Assembly: GCA_003541895.1 (NCBI GenBank)
Contig: DPLR01000056.1
Location: 1-8,076 of the forward strand
Reading direction: 5' to 3'
DNA from: Cytophagales bacterium
GTDB lineage: Bacteria > Bacteroidota > Bacteroidia > Cytophagales > Cyclobacteriaceae
Length of the DNA: 8,076 nt
The position numbers and the translations under genes were made by a program. The notes beneath the pieces were generated by a model, which saw nothing but the letters and a program-made list of their open reading frames with translations, was not told the origin of the DNA and searched no databases. This document shows positions 1 to 6,030 of the stretch, in pieces (positions within the stretch are counted from its first letter, which is position 1; every line of letters starts with the position of its first letter).

Positions 1-219
1 TACGCAGCCGATTGGGCGTTGCCATTCATTAAACAGATTTGGAAAGAAGTGGGTGGAGCCTCATCACCAACACCTTTGTTTTTAGTGGGTGAAGATGACC
101 CGAGAAGTAATATGGCGCGTGCATTTAAAGCGCCTAAAGTTGTATCCGTTATAGTGCCGAAAGAAACGATTCCTGCTGAAGTGAAAAAAGTCTACACTAC
201 AGTTATCGAAGTAAAATAG
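1..219 (+). CDS. C-terminal 72 codons of an unrecognised protein (5' truncated by window)
   Basis: The frame is open from base 1 and ends at TAG 217-219, so only the C-terminus is seen and the true start lies upstream. The TTG at 19 is best read as an internal Leu codon because the frame stays open before it. The visible part looks like the end of an alpha/beta fold: a predicted helix (YAADWALPFIKQIWKEVGG), a hydrophobic strand (TPLFLVGEDDP), a short helix (RSNMARAFKAP), a strand (KVVSVIVP) and a last helix and strand (AEVKKVYTTVIEVK). I do not recognise the family and see no catalytic motif, signal or membrane segment. It ends 2 bases before the next ATG, so it is very likely co-transcribed, and probably translationally coupled, with the STAND NTPase downstream. 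It could be a partner or effector of that protein, but this rests only on the spacing. The reading frame is confident; the function is unknown. Confidence 0.75.
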   Translation, partial: YAADWALPFIKQIWKEVGGASSPTPLFLVGEDDPRSNMARAFKAPKVVSVIVPKETIPAEVKKVYTTVIEVK

Positions 220-221
220 GC

Positions 222-2000
222 ATGTTCGATCAATACCAAATTTGCCCTTACACTGGCCTTCGTTCCTTCACCGAAGAAGAGTCACTCTATTTTAAAGGAC
301 GCGAAGAACACATTGAGCAAGCGACTGAGCAACTTCAGCGCAATAAGTTTTTGATGTTGACAGGTGCCTCGGGCGATGGAAAATCTTCGCTGGTCTATGC
401 GGGTATCATTCCCAATGCACGGGCTGGATTTTTGAAATCGAAATATACGAGTTGGTGTATTGCGGACTTTAGGCCAGAGCGTACACCCTTCAAAAATTTA
501 TGTAAGGCGGTTGCCAAACAATTAGATATTGCCAATGCAGAAACGGTTGAATCAGAACTGCACCACGGCTTCTCTGCGTTAGTTGATTTGTACAAAAATT
601 CAAAACGTTTTGTCGATACCGATTCATTGACATGGAATAATGCGAATGATACTGGCAAAGCTGCATTGAAAAGAGAAGCAGCAAACTTGGTAATCGTAGT
701 GGACCAGTTTGAGGAATTTTTCACCAACCCAGAAAATTATCATCGGGGTGTTCCATCAGTCGATTCAAATTTAGTTTTGAATTTATTGTTGGAGACTGTT
801 CGCATCTCTTTGGAAGAAGACCTACCGATTTATGTGGTCTTCACCATGCGTTCGGATTACATCGGGCAATGTGCTGCTTTCAGAGCGTTGCCAGAATACA
901 TCGGATTCTCCCAATTTTTTGTTCCTCGATTAAACCGCTCTCAACTACAACAAGTGATTGAAGAGCCTGCCGTGTTGAGCGGCAACCGGATTACGCGAAG
1001 ATTAACTGAGCGTCTCATTCACGACATTGCTGATGGGGTTGATCAGCTCCCCATTTTACAACATGCATTGAATCAGATTTGGCACGCAGCAACGCAAGGC
1101 ACGGAAGAAATGGATTTGATCCACTATGCCATGGTAGGTGGAATGAGAGCAGACGAACTTCCGGAAGAACATCAAACAAAATTTCAACAGTGGTTTGAGC
1201 AACTACCGCAGCGTGTGAAGGATTGTTACCTCGAGCCCAATCTTCAAAATGTACTCGATACTCACGCCAATAAACTTTTTGAATCAGCCAGCGAAGATTA
1301 CAAAACAAAAACGGGCAAAGAAATTTCAGATGCAATCGTAAAAGAGATAATTAAAAAAGCATTTACCTGTCTCACTAAAATCGATCAGAGTCGTGCCGTG
1401 CGTAACCGTATGACGTTGAAAGAAATTTGGAATATCCTGAATCTGAAAGACGTTGATATTGATACCGTAGGTGGTGTCTTGAATATTTTTCGTGAGCCAG
1501 GAAATACGTTTGTTCGTCCGTTCATTACTGAAGATACTGCATCAGGAAAACTTAGCGAAGACGATGTGCTTGACATCACGCACGAAAGTTTGATACGCAA
1601 TTGGGAGTTGCTCGATCAATGGGCCAAGGAAGAATTCAACAATTATACCATCTCACTAGATTTCGAGCAGCAGCTTAACCGCTGGGTGGAGAACAACAAG
1701 TCCAATGATTTCTTATTGTCGATTGGGCCGCTCACTTATTTCGAAAACTGGTATGATCAGCTAAAACCAAATGCGTGGTGGATTGCCCGCTATCTTCCTG
1801 AAGACACGGATCAGGAGAAAAAAATTAAGAAGGCTGAATTTATTCAGGCCACCGCAAAAGAATTCTTTCAACGAAGTGCTCGGGCGCACATCGTTACGCG
1901 CTCGATCATTAAATACGGCCCAAAACGCATTGCGGCTGTATTAGCCCTTATAGCTGTTTTAGTGCTTTCCTCATTTGGCGTTATCAATTATTTAGAACAG
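222..2000 (+). repeat. Duplicated NTPase module, unit 1 of a tandem gene duplication
   Basis: This encodes the N-terminal 590 or so residues of copy 1 and is homologous to 4275-6030. Exact DNA matches survive at several points: a 17-base match at 270-286 (4323-4339 in unit 2), an 18-base match at 1128-1145 (5178-5195) and a 15-base match at 1404-1418 (5457-5471). The offset is about 4050 bases throughout, showing an almost gap-free alignment. The matches fall on conserved protein motifs, so selection alone could explain them. Confidence 0.8.
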
Positions 2001-4250
2001 CAAAATTCTTTTGTACTCAAAAAAATTAAAAACGAGTCGATCCAGTTGGCTGGCGATCGCAAGGTAGCCATTCAAGACAAATCGATTTTGCTTTGTGAAA
2101 ACGTACGGCTCGGCCTCACCACAATACCAGAAATAGCCAAAGGCATTGACGATCCAATTGAACGTGTCAACGCCATTGCGAGTATGGGTACGGCCATGGT
2201 AGTGCAAGGATGGCACGAACCTCAAAAAGAAATTTATCAAAGCCTCGCTACAGCCGATAGTTTGTTGGGGTTGTTTCCGGTTTCGCTCTCAACTCCTCGA
2301 TATAGTGACGTGCTTAGAGAGATTAATGAATTGATGGTGACCTTGGATTTCGCCTATTACTTCAATCCGAGTGAGCCTCTAAAAAAATTGGTTCAAAGCA
2401 ATGCCAAACACACTGCCGCATGGCTACTGTTATTAGCCAATGAAAAGCCAGCTGATTTCATTGACATCAAAAATTTGGATATGGCCATTGAACACGCCAT
2501 CAACCACAACGCATTGAGTGCAGAAGAGATCAATCAATTGCTTTCTGCCATCTCACCCTTTGAAAAATCAAAACCAGATGCATGGATCCAAGAAAAATTT
2601 GCGAGAGACATTTTATCTGAGCGTGGTTTTTTCAATTATGCTATTGCGTATAATGGTCTCTACCAAGAGCTGGCACACGTCTATGCCAGTCAAGGCAATT
2701 CGAGTAAGGCCCTTCAATGCCTCGATACTTTATTGAAGTACAATCAGAAATATCACGAGAATGATTACTCGCACATGCCCGACAATGCGTACCACATCGC
2801 TGCTACATTCTACAGATACAATCAACCGAAAGGGCTAGAAGAGTTTGTGAGTGGATATTGCCTCAGGAAAAAAATTAAGTCGAGCGACTTTTACCGCCTA
2901 CTGACTGGTTATGCCCGAGTGACGTATTGGACTGGTTATCGCGTTAACTACCTAGCTTTCATGAACCGCTTTTCGAATTTGAATTTGGCGCTTAGTGATG
3001 AAAATCAACTCAATTTCTTTTTTTCAAAGTACCGAAGCTCGATTACCTCAGAATTGAAAGACAGCAATGAACGCAATTTTTATTTAGCCCTTTCTTATAA
3101 AGACCTTGGTATCAACAAAAGTCTGATTCAAATCTTTCGCAGTAGAGACGATCAGAATCAAACCAGACCTCTCTTCGACTCTGCGTTTTTTTACTATAAA
3201 AAAGTGGGAAAGGATTTTTTGAATAAAAATGTATTGATGTATAATGAAGATGAAACCCATCCATTAAAGTATCTTTTCCTATTCCCCGATTTCAATGCAG
3301 CCAGTTACCCAAGTGAGCCACGTGGAGCCTACCTTTTTTACTCAGGTGGTGGGTTTTTGCAGTACATCCTTTCTCACCAGCGAATTGAAGAATTGTATCC
3401 TACAGATGAAGAACTAAAGTACATTGAAGATTGGCTGACTGATTATAGAATCATGGATGTTGCAGGTCAAGGATGGATGCGAAAAAGGATAAGTGCGGAA
3501 TTAATTTCAAAACTTGAAAAACAATTACAGAGTCACAAAGGCAACACCAGAGATTTCAGTGAACTGTATTTACTTCTCGGTGAAAAGAAATTTAAAAACA
3601 AGCAGTACGACAGTTCTAAGTATTATTACGAAAAAGTCAACACCCAGAAAATATTGAACTTCACATCGGGCCCCGGCCCTGTCGGAAATTACACCATGTA
3701 TCATACGGCAAGTGCACTTGCTGATCTTGCACTTACCGATGCTTTTGATAAAGGCTATCGTTTTATTCAGGTATTCAAAAAACCTGTGAACAGATCTTCG
3801 CTCTATGCCTTTGCTGCGCAACAACTCATGCTCACCAAAATAAAATCACCGGCTATTAATCGATTAATAGATTCATCACGCGCGGAGATGCTTAGAGTTG
3901 AAAATACCGGGGTAGATCAGCAAAGTAGGGTGCAGGTACCCTTTGCGTTGGCAATGCGCTTGGATAAAAATGATTTGACTGAAGCGAATAAGGTCATGAA
4001 GAATGTTTCTTTCAAATTTGCAGTTCAGCAACTTGTCTCACGCTCCATTGCTTTCAATAATCAAATTTATCAAGCCTATAAAAATACTCCTGAAACGGTT
4101 TCTTCTACTGACAAGACGGTGTTTCTGTGGAATATTTTATATGGCTATTCGGAAGGAATGGAAAATCAGCCGGAAGGTTGGAATGCCTTTGAAGACAATT
4201 ATCGTCCTTGGTATAAACACCCAATCAACTACGATGATGAAAATAAATAG
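222..4250 (+). CDS. Membrane-anchored STAND (nSTAND1-type) P-loop NTPase with TPR-like helical C-terminal half, copy 1
   Basis: This 1342-residue protein is an ATP-dependent signalling switch of the STAND class. Seen, in order: the family's lead-in ICPYTGLRSFTEEESLYFKGR (7-27); Walker A GASGDGKS (48-55, K54); Walker B LVIVVDQFEEFF (156-167, D161, E164-E165); FTMRSD with R210, a likely sensor Arg; GVDQLPILQHAL (272-283); HYAMVGGM (301-308); and the winged-helix region with AFTCLTKID (380-388) and DITHESLIRNW (451-461). One hydrophobic helix spans about 570-591, preceded by basic KYGPKR. Residues 591-1342 are helix-rich with degenerate TPR-like units near 811-843 and 1110-1140. No WD40 repeats are seen. 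Related nSTAND1 proteins usually carry WD40 or TPR repeats after a similar helix. Walker A lies only 48 residues in, so there is no N-terminal effector domain. ATG 222 is chosen because it directly precedes the conserved lead-in and sits 2 bases after the previous stop. The family call is strong; the biological role (defence, stress or envelope signalling) is not shown. Confidence 0.93.
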   Translation: MFDQYQICPYTGLRSFTEEESLYFKGREEHIEQATEQLQRNKFLMLTGASGDGKSSLVYAGIIPNARAGFLKSKYTSWCIADFRPERTPFKNLCKAVAKQLDIANAETVESELHHGFSALVDLYKNSKRFVDTDSLTWNNANDTGKAALKREAANLVIVVDQFEEFFTNPENYHRGVPSVDSNLVLNLLLETVRISLEEDLPIYVVFTMRSDYIGQCAAFRALPEYIGFSQFFVPRLNRSQLQQVIEEPAVLSGNRITRRLTERLIHDIADGVDQLPILQHALNQIWHAATQGTEEMDLIHYAMVGGMRADELPEEHQTKFQQWFEQLPQRVKDCYLEPNLQNVLDTHANKLFESASEDYKTKTGKEISDAIVKEIIKKAFTCLTKIDQSRAVRNRMTLKEIWNILNLKDVDIDTVGGVLNIFREPGNTFVRPFITEDTASGKLSEDDVLDITHESLIRNWELLDQWAKEEFNNYTISLDFEQQLNRWVENNKSNDFLLSIGPLTYFENWYDQLKPNAWWIARYLPEDTDQEKKIKKAEFIQATAKEFFQRSARAHIVTRSIIKYGPKRIAAVLALIAVLVLSSFGVINYLEQQNSFVLKKIKNESIQLAGDRKVAIQDKSILLCENVRLGLTTIPEIAKGIDDPIERVNAIASMGTAMVVQGWHEPQKEIYQSLATADSLLGLFPVSLSTPRYSDVLREINELMVTLDFAYYFNPSEPLKKLVQSNAKHTAAWLLLLANEKPADFIDIKNLDMAIEHAINHNALSAEEINQLLSAISPFEKSKPDAWIQEKFARDILSERGFFNYAIAYNGLYQELAHVYASQGNSSKALQCLDTLLKYNQKYHENDYSHMPDNAYHIAATFYRYNQPKGLEEFVSGYCLRKKIKSSDFYRLLTGYARVTYWTGYRVNYLAFMNRFSNLNLALSDENQLNFFFSKYRSSITSELKDSNERNFYLALSYKDLGINKSLIQIFRSRDDQNQTRPLFDSAFFYYKKVGKDFLNKNVLMYNEDETHPLKYLFLFPDFNAASYPSEPRGAYLFYSGGGFLQYILSHQRIEELYPTDEELKYIEDWLTDYRIMDVAGQGWMRKRISAELISKLEKQLQSHKGNTRDFSELYLLLGEKKFKNKQYDSSKYYYEKVNTQKILNFTSGPGPVGNYTMYHTASALADLALTDAFDKGYRFIQVFKKPVNRSSLYAFAAQQLMLTKIKSPAINRLIDSSRAEMLRVENTGVDQQSRVQVPFALAMRLDKNDLTEANKVMKNVSFKFAVQQLVSRSIAFNNQIYQAYKNTPETVSSTDKTVFLWNILYGYSEGMENQPEGWNAFEDNYRPWYKHPINYDDENK
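1929..1994 (+). other. Transmembrane-helix coding segment in copy 1 (residues 570-591)
   Basis: This encodes an uninterrupted hydrophobic run, IAAVLALIAVLVLSSFGVIN and two further residues, the only clear membrane-length segment in the protein. Basic residues (KYGPKR) lie before it and an uncharged-to-acidic NYLEQQ stretch follows. By the positive-inside rule this predicts the NTPase module in the cytoplasm and the C-terminal half on the far side of the inner membrane. The topology is inferred and could be wrong if the C-terminal half stays cytosolic. Confidence 0.75.
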
Positions 4251-4274
4251 TCGAGTGATGAAACATAAAGTGAA
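4251..4274 (+). promoter_or_regulatory. Short intergenic junction and translation-initiation region of copy 2
   Basis: This 24-base gap between the stop of copy 1 and the ATG of copy 2 has no Shine-Dalgarno-like purine block; it is A-rich just before the start (AAACATAAAGTGAA), as is common in Bacteroidota. It is too short for a normal promoter plus leader and shows no hairpin, so read-through from copy 1 is expected. A mini-frame with ATGs at 4234, 4237 and 4258 ends in a TGA (4276-4278) that overlaps the copy 2 ATG as ATGA, which could allow re-initiation. That role is speculative. Confidence 0.35.
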
Positions 4275-6030
4275 ATGATAGACGAACAAACGATTTGCCC
4301 CTACGCTGGTCTTCGCTCGTTTACCGAAGAAGAGTCACTTTATTTCAAAGGAAGGGATTATCAAATCGAACAGATTTCTGAATTGCTCGAGAAGAATAAA
4401 TTCCTGATGGTGACGGGCGCATCGGGTGAGGGCAAGTCGTCTTTGATTTATGCAGGACTAATTCCGAATACGCGTGCTGGCTTTTTCAAAGCGCAATACA
4501 CCAACTGGGTAATTGCCGATTTCAGGCCAGAGCGAAGTCCCTTAGCAAATATGGCCTCAGCCATGTCCACCGTTTTAAATGCCGAAAAGGAAACCATAGC
4601 CACCGAATTAAAGCGCGGGTTTTCATCGCTCGTTGATCTCTATACCAATTCTGAATATTGGATTGATGAAAAAGATTCAAATTGGAATTCATTAACCGAT
4701 ACACAAAAACGCGAGAAGAAAAGAAAAGCAGCCAACCTTTTAGTCATCATCGATCAGTTTGAAGAATTTTTCACAAACCCCGAAAATTTTTCGAACGAAT
4801 CGCCCTCACAAGATTCTCAAGTAGTTGTTAACCTTGCCTTAGAAACGGCACGCATCGCAGTCAAAAGAAATCTGCCCATCTACATTGTATTCACCATGCG
4901 CTCCGATTTCATCGGTCAGTGCGTGGCGTTTAGAGGCTTGCCCGAATATATTGGCTTCTCGCAATTTTTTGTACCGCGACTGAAGCGAAAAGATTTCAAG
5001 CAAGTCATTGAAGAGCCTGCCATCTTAAGTGGTAATAGAATCAGTCAGCGATTGATTGAGCGATTGGTTTATGACATTGCTGAAGGGGTTGATCAATTAC
5101 CGGTGCTACAACACGCACTCAGTCAGATTTGGCTTGCGGCCAAACACGGCACACAAGAAATGGATCTGATTCATTACGCCATGGTAGGTGGAATGCCTGC
5201 CGATGAATTGCCGGATGAAGATCAGATCACCTTCGAAAATTGGTTCAAGACTCTGCCCGATTTTAAAAAGAAATTCTTTGAAGAAACCGGTCTCCACAAA
5301 ATTATTGAGTTTCATGCCAACACGTTATACGAAAGCGCCTGGGAATATTATAGTAAGGCCAATCCATCGCACCCTATTACGATCAAGAAATGCAAACGGA
5401 TTATAGCCTTAGCATTTACTTGCCTTACTAAAATTGACAATAGCAGAGCCGTACGCAACCGTATGACGTTGCAAGAAATTACAAACATCATTAACGATCC
5501 TGAAGTGTCCGTTGAAATGGTTGGGCACGTACTCACTATTTTCAGGGAAGAAGGAAATTCGTTTATCCGGCCTTATAAAACGCAAGATCCTTCAACGCAC
5601 ACTCTTTCTGCCGATGCTGTATTGGATATCACCCACGAAGCATTGATTCGAAATTGGAATAAACTTAATACGTGGGCACAAAAAGAATTTGAATACTATT
5701 CTACTTGGCTTGATTTCAAAAAACAACTTCATCGATGGATTGAAAGCGGAAAAAGCCGTGGTTATCTGTTGCCCATCGGGCCGCTCACGTATTTTGAAAA
5801 ATGGTTTGATGAATGTAAGCCTAACGTAGGTTGGATCAGTCGGTATTTAGATCGTGATGAAAAAAAGGAATCGGCCGATCAAGTTTTAGCCAATATCAAA
5901 GAATACCTGAAGCGCAGTAGCCGCAAAGTTATTGTTACACGTACGTTTATGAAATATGGAACGCAACGTGTTGCCACCGTGTTGGCCATTTCGATCATGT
6001 TAGTGTTAAGTGGATTTTACTGGAACGATG
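4275..6030 (+). repeat. Duplicated NTPase module, unit 2 of a tandem gene duplication
   Basis: This is the partner of 222-2000, in direct orientation. It covers the P-loop domain, the winged-helix region and the transmembrane helix of copy 2. Similarity to unit 1 is high here and falls sharply downstream of the membrane helix. There are no insertion-sequence ends or flanking short repeats at either edge that would point to a mobile-element origin. Confidence 0.8.

Noticed and set aside
1..219. Treating the TTG at 19 as the start of a small 66-residue protein.
   Set aside because: The frame is open back to base 1, there is no ribosome-binding signal before the TTG, and the predicted fold elements run across it, so a truncated longer protein is more likely.
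395..727. A 110-codon - strand frame, with similar antisense frames at 1015-1335, 1992-2240, 3570-3824 and 7009-7215.
   Set aside because: All are antisense to confidently assigned STAND coding sequence, share no homology with each other and lack recognisable motifs. They are frame shadows.
222..4250. Annotation as a 'high-affinity carbon uptake protein Hat/HatR', a name often attached to nSTAND1 proteins.
   Set aside because: The name is a propagated label for WD40-bearing STAND proteins. There are no WD40 repeats here and nothing in the sequence points to carbon uptake.
4180..4250. A Cache-type extracellular sensor domain, suggested by the RPWY motif.
   Set aside because: In Cache domains this motif is followed by a substantial part of the fold; here the protein stops 12 residues later.
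4003..4278. A 91-codon + strand frame overlapping the end of copy 1, starting at ATG 4003.
   Set aside because: It lies almost wholly inside the well-supported copy 1 coding sequence in another frame, and its protein has no family features. Only its stop, which overlaps the copy 2 start, was kept as a possible coupling signal.
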